DNA of 34,257 nt, from NCBI GenBank assembly GCA_020072645.1, contig JAIQGK010000031.1, positions 1-34,257 on the forward strand, given 5' to 3'. This document shows positions 17,426 through 25,191 of the stretch, in pieces; position 1 is the stretch's first letter; each line of letters opens with the position of its first letter. The translations under genes were made by a program, and so were the position numbers. The notes under the pieces are model-generated. The model was not told the origin of the DNA. It saw nothing but the letters and a program-made list of their open reading frames with translations, and did not search any database. The stretch comes from Terriglobia bacterium (GTDB lineage Bacteria; Acidobacteriota; Terriglobia; Terriglobales; Acidobacteriaceae).

Positions 17426-19300
17426 ATGCCCTACCTGGTAGTTTCCCTGGGCGACGTGGCACACAAAGAATTCGCCTTCCCAGCCGTTGATCTCATCACG
17501 ATCGGGCGTTCTCTCAGAAACGATATAGCTCTACCGCAGGCCAGCCGCAGAATCTCGCGTTTCCATGCAGCCGTCGTGCGTTGCGATGGTTCCGACAACA
17601 CATACTTTATCCGGGACCTGGGAAGCGCGTGTTCGATTCAGATAGATGGCGTCAATGTCGATCGAAAAATACTTGCGGATGGAGACATCATCCATATTGC
17701 CGAGTATAGGGTCCAGTATTTCAGCCGTAATCAACTTCGGAAGCGCAGCAGCCCTCTCCGGGTGGTCCATCGGAGGCCCCAAAGGCCTGCGGACCGGAGC
17801 ACCACGCAAATCAGCGGCGCCGTCCTATCCAAAGATGCTGCGTTTCCGGAAAGACAGGAACTACTGGAAGAGCTACGACGGCAAAGCAGCAGAGCGACGC
17901 CGCTTCCGGAGCTTATTACTCAAACCATGAGGCTGCTGCTGCCCGTTTTGAAAGCTGATCGCGGGTTTGTGAGAATTTTTCTGAACGACAATTGGGACCA
18001 AACCCATGATATGGGCATCACTGGTCTTAAAGACCATGAAGAAATTGAAATCACCGATGAGAGCTTCATGGAAAGATTGAAAAGGGGTGAAGTGGTGATC
18101 GAAGAAACCACCATGCTTGTTCCCATCCTTTCTAAAAAGACTCTGAAAGGTTTCTTTTGCATTGACTGGAACTTTCCCGACGCCTCGCTTTTGGACAATA
18201 CAGGCAAGTTCCTGATCGCCTTAGGCGCCGAAATAGCCTCCCATTCTTTTATTTTGGCTGATAACGAAACCAAGACACACTCTAAGGAACGTTTTCGGTG
18301 GCCTGCCCATATGGTGGGTAAAAGTCGGCAGATGGAGCGGCTTACCCGAGAAGTGCAACAGGCCGCCGCCTCTGACATCAATGTATTGCTGATCGGCGAG
18401 ACTGGAACAGGCAAGGAACTGGTTGCACGTGAAGTGCATAAGCTCTCGGGAAAAAGACAGGGCCCTTTTGAAGCGCGCCATTGCGGACAAGTCACCGAGA
18501 GCCTTGCCGAAATAGATATATTCGGCTATGGCCCTAAATCCGGTATTTCCGGTGCCCGGCCAGAGGGTGCGCCCGGATGGTTTCAGTTAGCCAACGGCGG
18601 CACTCTTTTTCTGGACGAAATTCATACTCTCAGTCCAGTGATGCAAGATAAGTTTTTACGGGTGCTGCAGGAAAAAGAGGTGCGCCCTTATGCTGTAACC
18701 ACTCCTGTTCCGGTTGACGTAAAGGTGATAGCCGCCACTGACGTTGATCTTGAAGCAGCGATGCTGCAAGGGACATTCCGCAAGCCGCTTTATTTTCGTT
18801 TTGGCATCAGGCTACATCTGCCTTCCCTGCGGGAGCGGAAAGAAGATATTCTCTTACTGGCATTCTATTTTCTGGACAACTATGCCGATGAACTGAAAGC
18901 GAATACTCGGTCTATTTCCCGGCGCGCGCTTTCTAAACTGGTTGAATATGATTGGCCGGGCAATGTGCGGGAATTGGAAAATCTGATTCGCAAGGCCATT
19001 CATCCAGAGAAGAAAATTTTATTCTCCTGGGACCTGGAACCGGACGATTCCACCAAGGCGATGAACTCCTTAATCCCTTCGCCAAAGATATCCCGATCCT
19101 CAAAACGGGCAAATAAGATTTTAAAACCGATGACCGAGGTGGAAAAAGAAAAAATCATGGAGGCCCTGGAAGCAACCCGCGGCAACATTACACAAACCGC
19201 CGGTATTCTGGGATTTAGCCGACAAACACTAGTTAACAAAATGGACTCTTTCGGCATACCCCGCAATTATGGCGATGTGGAAAGTGCTCAGGACGAATAA
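17426..19300 (+). CDS. FHA-GAF-AAA+-Fis sigma54-type transcription regulator with variant GAFTGA loop
   Basis: The 624-residue product begins at ATG 17426 after TTGAGGAATT. Residues 20-95 form an FHA domain ('TIGRSLRNDI', 'RRISRFHAAV') that binds phosphothreonine. Residues 160-275 look like a GAF domain. Residues 296-540 are the AAA+ domain of bacterial enhancer-binding proteins: Walker A 'GETGTGKE' (324-331), Walker B 'GGTLFLDEI' (391-399), arginine-finger region 'FRFGIRLHLPSLRERKEDI', and 'YDWPGNVRELENLI'. A Fis-type helix-turn-helix ends the protein ('GNITQTAGILGFSRQTLVNK'). The loop that normally reads GAFTGA is SGISGA (372-377), within an altered 'FGYGPKSG' context. Such variants occur in FHA-type regulators; whether they still remodel sigma54 holoenzyme is not certain, but a sigma54-type promoter lies just downstream. 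It likely controls that gene and perhaps the caspase operon. Confidence 0.95.
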   Translation: MPYLVVSLGDVAHKEFAFPAVDLITIGRSLRNDIALPQASRRISRFHAAVVRCDGSDNTYFIRDLGSACSIQIDGVNVDRKILADGDIIHIAEYRVQYFSRNQLRKRSSPLRVVHRRPQRPADRSTTQISGAVLSKDAAFPERQELLEELRRQSSRATPLPELITQTMRLLLPVLKADRGFVRIFLNDNWDQTHDMGITGLKDHEEIEITDESFMERLKRGEVVIEETTMLVPILSKKTLKGFFCIDWNFPDASLLDNTGKFLIALGAEIASHSFILADNETKTHSKERFRWPAHMVGKSRQMERLTREVQQAAASDINVLLIGETGTGKELVAREVHKLSGKRQGPFEARHCGQVTESLAEIDIFGYGPKSGISGARPEGAPGWFQLANGGTLFLDEIHTLSPVMQDKFLRVLQEKEVRPYAVTTPVPVDVKVIAATDVDLEAAMLQGTFRKPLYFRFGIRLHLPSLRERKEDILLLAFYFLDNYADELKANTRSISRRALSKLVEYDWPGNVRELENLIRKAIHPEKKILFSWDLEPDDSTKAMNSLIPSPKISRSSKRANKILKPMTEVEKEKIMEALEATRGNITQTAGILGFSRQTLVNKMDSFGIPRNYGDVESAQDE

Positions 19301-19456
19301 CATTCAAAGCTTCTCTTTCTTGTACGGCCCTCACTTTCCCGGTTTTCCCCGCTGTGCCTGCCCGGCATCTCAGCTTATCCTGCGCGGCATGCACATCAGC
19401 GGCAACCTACCTCATAAAATTTAGGCAGTCCCGAAATTGTCGAAAGCATGACAGCG

Positions 19457-19476
19457 GTCCAGATGCTCTGCTGGAC
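19457..19476. promoter_or_regulatory. Dyad, candidate enhancer-binding site
   Basis: GTCCAG and CTGGAC form a perfect six-base inverted repeat separated by eight bases. Its centre is about 100 bases upstream of the start predicted from the sigma54 promoter at 19544-19559, the usual distance for a Fis-type enhancer-binding protein. The neighbouring FHA regulator is the obvious candidate to bind it. Confidence 0.4.
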
Positions 19477-19543
19477 AGGCGCATCGTTCCTATGCCGTTG
19501 CGTTTTCCGGCCTTTTGCGCGTTTATCTTAGCAATGCGCCTTT

Positions 19544-19559
19544 TGGCACTTCCTTTGCT
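19544..19559 (+). promoter_or_regulatory. Sigma54 promoter (near consensus)
   Basis: TGGCAC-TTCCT-TTGCT matches the sigma54 consensus TGGCAC-N5-TTGCW at every core base, preceded by the preferred T. GG and GC are ten bases apart. The start is predicted near 19570, 34 bases before the ATG of the downstream gene. The rest of the 300-base gap (19301-19543) holds the dyad noted separately and nothing else I recognise. Confidence 0.75.
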
Positions 19560-19603
19560 ACAGAGATTTAACGGACCCAGCAGTTGCCGAGGACGGTAAT
19601 GGC

Positions 19604-20512
19604 ATGGAGCAATTGAACACAGGCACGAACGGTAGCATCACCCCACCATATGCAAATGAAGCCGGGGTGGGTAAGACCGGAAAACCGTGGGTTGCCGTCC
19701 ATCGATACAGGCTACTTGCCTTTTCAGGGCTTGCGATATTTTTGGCCGCGCTCTTCGCTCTGGGGATGCCCATTTGGTCAAGCCCGTTGGAAATCGAGAT
19801 TGAAACACCAAATGATCGCGATCAAGCAAATAACATCTCCTTCAAAACGCCCGAGGAGAATCTGCGGGGGAGTGTACGCAATGCACGCGGGTTTTTTGGA
19901 AGGAATATGATTTTGGAATCGGAGGTCTACCCTTGTATCAATGGATGGTGTGAACCCCGGCTCATTGGGCAAGTGGATGCCAATGGAATTTGGATGATCC
20001 CGCATGTCCTCTTACGCTATCCAGCAAAGAATACCGGCCAGGCAAAATTACAGGTCATTTTGGTGAAAAATCGCCATTCCCACGCTCCTTTACAATATTT
20101 TTACTCAAACACATTAAATGCTACATTTCCCAAGCCGGAGATCACGTTAGAAAGCATCTGCGACCATCGGATAACAGCATCCATGCCACGACGGATCGGA
20201 TGCAAATCGCTCAAACTGGAAGGCAAAGCCCGTAGCTTGCTCTGGATGCGTGAGCGGATATGCGTCCAGATCATCAGCAAGGGCAACAAGGCCTTCTGCC
20301 TGCCTGCTGCGTTGCGTAATTCAGCCACGGACGAGAATAGTTGGACGCTATACTACAAAAGCCCAGTCAGTGGAAACCTGGAAGTCAACATAGGGCTGGA
20401 TGCAACGACCACAGGCAAAGCCTGCAACCCACAGAGCGTACTGTTATCCGAACATTTCTTGTTAGCCGCCCAGGCACACCCACCCAAAGGAAGCGCTCAT
20501 GGCAATCTTTGA
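19604..20512 (+). CDS. Single-TM protein of unknown function under a sigma54 promoter
   Basis: ATG 19604 has GAGGA about ten bases upstream. The 302-residue product has a short Gly/Thr-rich cytoplasmic start, one transmembrane helix (about 34-57) and a soluble, beta-rich, probably periplasmic domain of about 240 residues. Eight or nine Cys residues are spread through that domain, including the close pair 'CINGWC', which would suit disulphides. I do not recognise a family. It follows the FHA/sigma54 regulator, has its own near-consensus sigma54 promoter, and is closed by an intrinsic terminator, so it looks like a single-gene target of that regulator. It could be a sensor or effector of the neighbouring conflict genes, but only proximity supports this. 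Confidence 0.8.
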   Translation: MEQLNTGTNGSITPPYANEAGVGKTGKPWVAVHRYRLLAFSGLAIFLAALFALGMPIWSSPLEIEIETPNDRDQANNISFKTPEENLRGSVRNARGFFGRNMILESEVYPCINGWCEPRLIGQVDANGIWMIPHVLLRYPAKNTGQAKLQVILVKNRHSHAPLQYFYSNTLNATFPKPEITLESICDHRITASMPRRIGCKSLKLEGKARSLLWMRERICVQIISKGNKAFCLPAALRNSATDENSWTLYYKSPVSGNLEVNIGLDATTTGKACNPQSVLLSEHFLLAAQAHPPKGSAHGNL

Positions 20513-20567
20513 TTTTCACCTTCTCAATCCGAAATTCTCACGCCCAGCCGAGCGTTATGGTGCAAGA

Positions 20568-20595
20568 GCAGACAAAGCATCGTCTGCGTTTTTTT
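20568..20595 (+). terminator. Intrinsic terminator after the 302-residue gene
   Basis: GCAGAC (20568-20573) pairs perfectly with GTCTGC (20582-20587) over an eight-base loop, and a run of seven T follows after one G. It lies 56 bases past the stop and should separate the upstream gene from the small gene at 20669. Confidence 0.75.
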
Positions 20596-20668
20596 CTGCA
20601 ACAAAAGTTTTTCGTTGCCGGTGTTGGCGCGAGGAACGGAATTTTCAATAGATAAAGGAGGCAGCACG

Positions 20669-21010
20669 ATGTCAGTTTCTGGGAACCTCGAAGAACCGAG
20701 GACAGCACCGCATTTGCGCGTAGAACTTTATGGCAAAAACCGCGTCAGCCATACCGTGGAACTCCACAGAGGCGAACGCGTCCTGTGGGTCAACATTCTC
20801 AACAAAGAATGCACCGTTTGTTTTGAGGTAAAGTGCCCTTTCTCAAACCAGGAAAAAAAATACACAATTGCAAGTCGGGGCTATACGCTCTCACCACCGT
20901 TCGACGGTCCGCAAGACGAGTATCCTTACAAAGTGGAATGTGGAGATGATGACGGTAATGACGATGATGACGGTCACAAAGGCGATCCGGTAATCATAAT
21001 CAAGGGCTAA
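20669..21010 (+). CDS. Small protein with acidic tail, function unknown
   Basis: The frame is open from 20615, but ATG 20669 is preceded by AAAGGAGG at seven bases, a very strong ribosome site. The 113-residue product has a beta-rich core (about 15-90) with a Cys cluster, 'CTVCFEVKC', and another Cys near 91, and ends with an Asp-rich segment ('GDDDGNDDDDG') before a hydrophobic 'PVIIIKG'. There is no signal peptide or membrane helix. The Asp-rich segment could bind Ca2+ or other cations; this is speculation. I recognise no family. The terminator upstream implies its own promoter in 20596-20660, where I see no clear motif. The strong ribosome site suggests high expression. Confidence 0.75.
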   Translation: MSVSGNLEEPRTAPHLRVELYGKNRVSHTVELHRGERVLWVNILNKECTVCFEVKCPFSNQEKKYTIASRGYTLSPPFDGPQDEYPYKVECGDDDGNDDDDGHKGDPVIIIKG

Positions 21011-21020
21011 AACCTTGATT
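20998..21020 (+). terminator. Hairpin spanning the stop of the small gene
   Basis: AATCAAGG (20998-21005) pairs perfectly with CCTTGATT (21013-21020); the TAA stop sits in the seven-base loop. Only a short T-rich end follows, so it is a weak terminator or a transcript-end hairpin. Confidence 0.4.
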
Positions 21021-21240
21021 TAGAGGTTCGCCAATGACTCAACTACGAGCCGTGTGATCTGGATCATTAGGAAAATCAAAAATTTTGTTTCCCCACCAGC
21101 GCCTTGAAGTTCCGCGAGAAAACCTGCAAGGCCATGTAACGACGCAGAAGGCGACTTTTGGCGTTATTTGTCAGACGAGATATAACTCAACAGCTGCAAC
21201 TACACACGGAGGTGCCAAAACAAGGTTCGGGCTGGCTGCG

Positions 21241-22341
21241 TTAAACTGTGGCTTGCGCTTCGAGCCGTCGCACCCACTGCATCCGCTGCCCAGCCGGATC
21301 GAGGAGTGGGTCCCGTCCGGACAGTTGCTTGCGGGAATCGGCCCAACGTAGCGGCATGGGACGAGGTTGGCGCTTTTGGCCGATTGCGTTGAAAATCGCA
21401 TCGAAGAGCCGGTTAACGCTCCGAGGAGCAAACAGCCCGAAGTACCGAACAGTGTGTTGGTAGTGCTTTAGGAGATGCTGAACCCAAAGATCGATGAACT
21501 CTTCCGGTGAACGCTGGATTGCAACCACTCGCTTCAATTTCTTATCTTTGGCCCAAAACGTGATACTTCCCTTCTCGATTTTAATGATACGTCGCTGTGC
21601 GATGGGCGGGCGCCGGGCATACCTTCCTGCATATTGAAGAAAGTGCTCTATTGAGTTAAAAGATTGGATCTTAACGCTCCACCAGCGTTCCTGCTCCAAG
21701 AGCACGGCCGCCAGTTCTTCAGATGTCATGTTCGTTCTGAGCACGCCAGCGCAGTGGGCGGTGCTGAGTAAATCTAATACCGCCCTCCGCCACAGCTTCA
21801 TCAAAAAATCGTTGTCGTAAAATACGCGAGCCAACCAGGAATCATAGGAGGCCTTTAGTCCTCCGGCGGTGATCATAGTGTGCACATGAGAGTTGAATTC
21901 CAAGTGCCCATTAAAGGTGTGGAGGATCGTGATAACGCCTGTGCGCAACCCGTACTTGGCAAGTGTCAGGGCTGCTATTGCCCCCGCAGCAAGCGCTGGC
22001 AACGCGTCGGCAAGAGGCCGATTGTCACGGAAAAGCCGCCAGAGAGCCTTCGGCATTGTAAAGGTAATCCCTTTATAGACAACGGGTGGCAGAGCTGCTA
22101 GACGCTCCCGCTGCCACTTCATTGTGGCCCAGTGGCCGCAGCTTGGGCAGGCTCGGGATTTACAGGTGTGGTAAACGATCAGTTCACCATTTTCTGAGGC
22201 AAAAACCTCTGCGCCGAGCGCAGGCGTGCGGCATTGAAGGACTTTGCGAAACGCGGTCCGCACGTGCGAGGGAACGCCGTCGTGATCCCAGTACCAGCGT
22301 GTCTGCTCCAAGATCTGCTTCAGCGGGTCTCGATATCTCAT
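21241..22341 (-). mobile_element. IS91-type HUH (Y2) transposase gene
   Basis: ATG 22341 overlaps the stop of the ParB-like gene as ATGA; a longer frame to 22383 is less likely. The 366-residue product has an N-terminal zinc-finger-like region with Cys60, Cys65 and Cys68 ('CKSRACPSCGHW'), the HUH motif 'NSHVHTMITAGG' (His152, His154), and 'YAGRYARRPPI' near 252-262 with two Tyr four residues apart, the usual IS91 Y2 arrangement. IS91 elements move by rolling-circle transposition and have no terminal inverted repeats, so I cannot define the element ends from this sequence alone. The 230 bases downstream to the small gene at 20669-21010 hold no other gene and may contain one end of the element. 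The frame is intact, so the element may be active. Confidence 0.85.
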
Positions 22342-23294
22342 GCCATAGGCATTTCTGCCAAAGCGGCGGTAATGTCGTTCCAATCATCTTGGCCTATTAG
22401 GATTACCGTTTTCTTGCGTGCACCGGCTCTCATCACGATCAAGCCAGGCTGTCGTGCTTCCCGCTGTAGCAGAGCGCGCAAGAGCAAATCTGCTTTAGGA
22501 CCAATTTTTTCCATCCTTAATATTGCGATGGCCTGACGGGTCGTTTTGCCGTTTGAACGCCTATTTAGGTAATGCGTGAGATCCTCTAACTGCTCATCTT
22601 TGGGGCGCCGGCATAGTTTTGAGGCACAATGGATTGTCACAACGCCTGTTTGGCAGGCCTCTATCAATCGGGGATGGGCCTTCAGAAGAACGGCCTTAAC
22701 TTTGCTGACGTTGCGAGGACAGGCGCTGGCGAGATAAGCGATCTCTTGCCGCACTTCGATCTGTCTAGCTTCCGGCAAATTTGCCCAACCCTTGTCTTTG
22801 CCGCCTACAACCTGGTTTGCATGAGCCTTCGCTTGAAGATAGGGCTCCTGTTGCAGTGCTATCTGAACTCGGGTGAAGGCGTTCCACACACCTCTCGATT
22901 GCTGAAGTATCAGAATCATTTGAAGGGCTTCATCGTCGCTCAGTTGATACTTTGTGCAATTAACTGCCTGGCGCCCTTCGCTGACCGCGGCGTGCCATTC
23001 TCTGATGCCAGAGATCACAATGCCACTAGATGTAATCAGAATTGGTTCTGGGACGGTTTCAGGAGGCCGCCGGCCGTAAACCGTCTGGTTGATCAGTGAC
23101 CCAACCAGGCCCAGATGGATGAAAACTGGATGCAACCTCAGTTGCACGGGCGGATAAGCGGCTGGAGTTCCCAGCAAATCTTTCCCGCCTGAAACCAGAG
23201 ACACCTGCAGCCGCTCCTGAGCGCTCTGGATTTTTTCTGGGGCAGTTTGGCCGCATTCAGGAGCACTTCCCTGTCTTGGATAAGGGCGAAGCAT
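22338..23294 (-). CDS. ParB/Srx-like protein associated with the IS91-type transposase
   Basis: The 318-residue product starts at ATG 23294 with a weak GAGAG ribosome site. Residues about 50-140 look like a ParB N-terminal/sulfiredoxin-like domain ('GIVISGIREWHAAVSEG', then 'YQLSDDEALQMILILQQSR'), followed by helical segments that may include a helix-turn-helix ('NVSKVKAVLLKAHPRLIEA'). It is not chromosomal ParB: there is no ParA gene, and its stop is coupled as ATGA to the transposase start. It is probably an accessory or regulatory gene of the element. A seven-base-stem hairpin (23298-23315) sits directly before its start and could be an operator or an element-end structure. The ParB assignment is moderate. 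Confidence 0.7.
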   Translation of the reverse strand: MLRPYPRQGSAPECGQTAPEKIQSAQERLQVSLVSGGKDLLGTPAAYPPVQLRLHPVFIHLGLVGSLINQTVYGRRPPETVPEPILITSSGIVISGIREWHAAVSEGRQAVNCTKYQLSDDEALQMILILQQSRGVWNAFTRVQIALQQEPYLQAKAHANQVVGGKDKGWANLPEARQIEVRQEIAYLASACPRNVSKVKAVLLKAHPRLIEACQTGVVTIHCASKLCRRPKDEQLEDLTHYLNRRSNGKTTRQAIAILRMEKIGPKADLLLRALLQREARQPGLIVMRAGARKKTVILIGQDDWNDITAALAEMPMA

Positions 23295-23297
23295 TCT

Positions 23298-23315
23298 CTC
23301 GTTTCAAAAAACGAG
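23298..23315. repeat. Inverted repeat before the ParB-like gene
   Basis: CTCGTTT (23298-23304) and AAACGAG (23309-23315) form a perfect seven-base stem with a four-base loop. Its right arm runs into the 12-base tandem repeat that follows. Confidence 0.6.
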
Positions 23316-23334
23316 GGAACGAACGAGGGAACGA
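23311..23334. repeat. 12-base perfect tandem repeat, two copies
   Basis: ACGAGGGAACGA occurs twice, head to tail, with no mismatch. It lies just upstream of the ParB-like gene and may be a binding site for its product. Confidence 0.8.
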
Positions 23335-23353
23335 AAAAGTTGAGACCTACCTA

Positions 23354-23405
23354 TTTACACTCACTTAGCTGCCATCCATTTTACACTCACTTAGCTGCCA
23401 TCCAT
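23354..23405. repeat. 26-base perfect tandem repeat, two copies
   Basis: A 26-base unit beginning TTTACACTCACTTAGC is present twice in direct succession (23354-23379 and 23380-23405) without a mismatch. It lies between the ParB-like gene and the tRNA fragment. Confidence 0.9.
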
Positions 23406-23448
23406 GCGCTTAGAATTTTTTGTAAGTCCTTACGCGTCAGCAAGTGTC

Positions 23449-23497
23449 TGGGCTCATAACCCAAAGGTCGGTGGTTCTAATCCACCCCCCGCAACCA
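23449..23497 (+). tRNA. 3'-half fragment of tRNA-Met (anticodon CAT)
   Basis: From anticodon stem to CCA the match to a bacterial tRNA-Met is complete: anticodon loop CTCATAA (23453-23459) with 3' stem CCCAA; variable loop AGGTC; T-arm GGTGG-TTCTAAT-CCACC (23470-23486); acceptor 3' strand CCCCGCA, discriminator A and encoded CCA. The 5' acceptor strand and D-arm are missing upstream, and position 27 no longer pairs with 43. It is therefore not a working tRNA but a scar such as integrative elements leave when they insert at the 3' half of a tRNA gene. The short palindrome GTAAGtcCTTAC at 23422-23433 lies just outside it. Confidence 0.85.
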
Positions 23498-23677
23498 ATC
23501 CTAAGTTTTTGATTCTGCAAGCCTTTCCTTCCCGACAACTGAAAAGTGTAAGAAAAATGTAAGAAAGATTTGCCTCTTTAGCCATTTTCCGCCTTCTCGT
23601 CTGGTATCCCATTGATTAAAATCCAACGCTAGCGAATGAGACTCGGTCAACTATACCGGGATGATAATGAACGCAGC

Positions 23678-25000
23678 TTAGGTAGCAACCGCTTGTCGTA
23701 CAGATAAGGCGTCAGGCAGCTCATCTTCTATGTTCCTGAGATGCCGGTTGAAATAGCAACCCACCGTGATCAGAAGTGCCAGAATACCACTCAAGATCAG
23801 CAAGAAGGCGGCGCCTCTCCCTGGGCCGACGCCTATTGTACTCGTCAGCCCGACAGATTCCATGTATCCATGATCGAGAAACATTGGTCCAAAAACGTGA
23901 TCGGCCAACGGCCCGGCAAGGAAGAAAGCCAGCGGAGTCGAGGACCACGCGATCATCATTCTTGTGGAAAATACCCGGCCTTGCATTTCGAGCGGGACCT
24001 TCATCTGCCAAATTGCTTGGCTGCAGCCGTTAATGATGGGCAGTTGAAAAAGGACAATAAAGATCGAAAGCGTAATCAGAAGTGCGGAAGCTTGCAACCC
24101 TCCCAAGATCAGCCCGATTCCATAAAACAGGGAGAATCCCAATAGGCCGTGAATTCGCCGCTTAGGTCCGCCCCATGTGCCCATGACTACGCTGCCAGCT
24201 AAGAATCCTAGCCCACCAATTGACATAATCGTACCCAACACGGCAGTGGAGGTAAAGGACAGGATCATTGGGGTGAATAACATCTGAGCAAAGCTGGAGG
24301 TAACGTTGATCGAAGCAAAAAAGAGGAGCAAGCCCACGAGTCCAGGGCGTTGCATAATGTACATCCATCCGTCATGCGCTTCTTTCAGAATCGGCCGCTT
24401 GGGACCTTTGGCAGGCAGCATTGGAACCGACATCAAAAACAGTGTCCCGATCGCGAAGAGAAACGTAGCAAAATCGATGGCGATGATGCCTTGAAGTTTG
24501 ATCGGCCCAAGCAGGGATGCCGCCAAAACAGGAGAAAGCACTTGGGCTGCCGCGGGAGCAAGTTGCATCATCCCGCTTGCCCGCCCAATCTGCTTCATCG
24601 GCACCATTTGCGAGAGCAAGGCCATATAAGCCGGCATGCGGAAGGCCCCAGCGATTGAACCCACGGAGACCAGAATATAAATTTCCCAGATCGTGAGTTG
24701 CCCGGTAAAAAAGAGCACAGCAAGGATGAGACTGGAAACGCCAGCTCCAATATCGCTGAGCATCATCACAGTGCGGCGGTTGACCCGGTCTACCATGGCG
24801 CCGGCCAGGGGCGAAATTATGATTCCGGGTAACATCACGGAGACGGAAATCAATGCGAAACGCGTAATCGATCCTGTACGCTGATAGACCCAGATTCCAA
24901 CTGCGAAACTCGTCATTCCAGATCCTACCAGCGAGATAAGCTGGCCAAACCATATCACGAGAAAGCTGCGAATTGAGCCTTGTTCTGTGGTCTCGGTCAC
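23678..25000 (-). CDS. MFS exporter of the biosynthetic cluster
   Basis: The product has about 12 hydrophobic helices and the pattern of the MFS drug/siderophore-exporter group: 'WFGQLISLVGSGMTSFAVGIWVY', motif A-like 'GAMVDRVNRRTVMM' after helix 2, and 'RMPAYMALLSQMVP' in helix 4-5. It should export a small molecule by proton antiport in the inner membrane. I prefer GTG 25000 (AGAGG just upstream, 440 residues) because the extra residues from the TTG at 25081 are charged and unlike the family; the start remains uncertain. It is the last gene of the NRPS cluster on this strand and probably exports the cluster's product, giving self-protection. The tRNA scar and IS91-type genes lie directly beyond it. 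Confidence 0.85.
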   Translation of the reverse strand: MTETTEQGSIRSFLVIWFGQLISLVGSGMTSFAVGIWVYQRTGSITRFALISVSVMLPGIIISPLAGAMVDRVNRRTVMMLSDIGAGVSSLILAVLFFTGQLTIWEIYILVSVGSIAGAFRMPAYMALLSQMVPMKQIGRASGMMQLAPAAAQVLSPVLAASLLGPIKLQGIIAIDFATFLFAIGTLFLMSVPMLPAKGPKRPILKEAHDGWMYIMQRPGLVGLLLFFASINVTSSFAQMLFTPMILSFTSTAVLGTIMSIGGLGFLAGSVVMGTWGGPKRRIHGLLGFSLFYGIGLILGGLQASALLITLSIFIVLFQLPIINGCSQAIWQMKVPLEMQGRVFSTRMMIAWSSTPLAFFLAGPLADHVFGPMFLDHGYMESVGLTSTIGVGPGRGAAFLLILSGILALLITVGCYFNRHLRNIEDELPDALSVRQAVAT

Positions 25001-25191
25001 GTCTCCTCTAACCTCTTCGCTGCAAAATTTCAATGAAGAATTTCGTGAATCGTTTTTTTTAAAGAGATCGAATCGCCTCAAAATTTGTCGATCTTGATTT
25101 TCGATTTAAGGTACCTTCCAATGCCTGTAAGCATCATGACCAAAATGCCTGAATCTCCGCGTCGAGTCCAAAACACGTTGTCAGGGGAAAG

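Noticed and set aside
22338-23294. Chromosome or plasmid partition ParB
   Set aside because: There is no ParA gene, and the gene is coupled to an IS91-type transposase gene.
23354-23405. Tandem repeat as a CRISPR array
   Set aside because: The two copies abut without a spacer, and there are no cas genes.
23449-23497. Functional tRNA-Met gene
   Set aside because: The 5' acceptor strand and D-arm are missing; only the 3' half is present.
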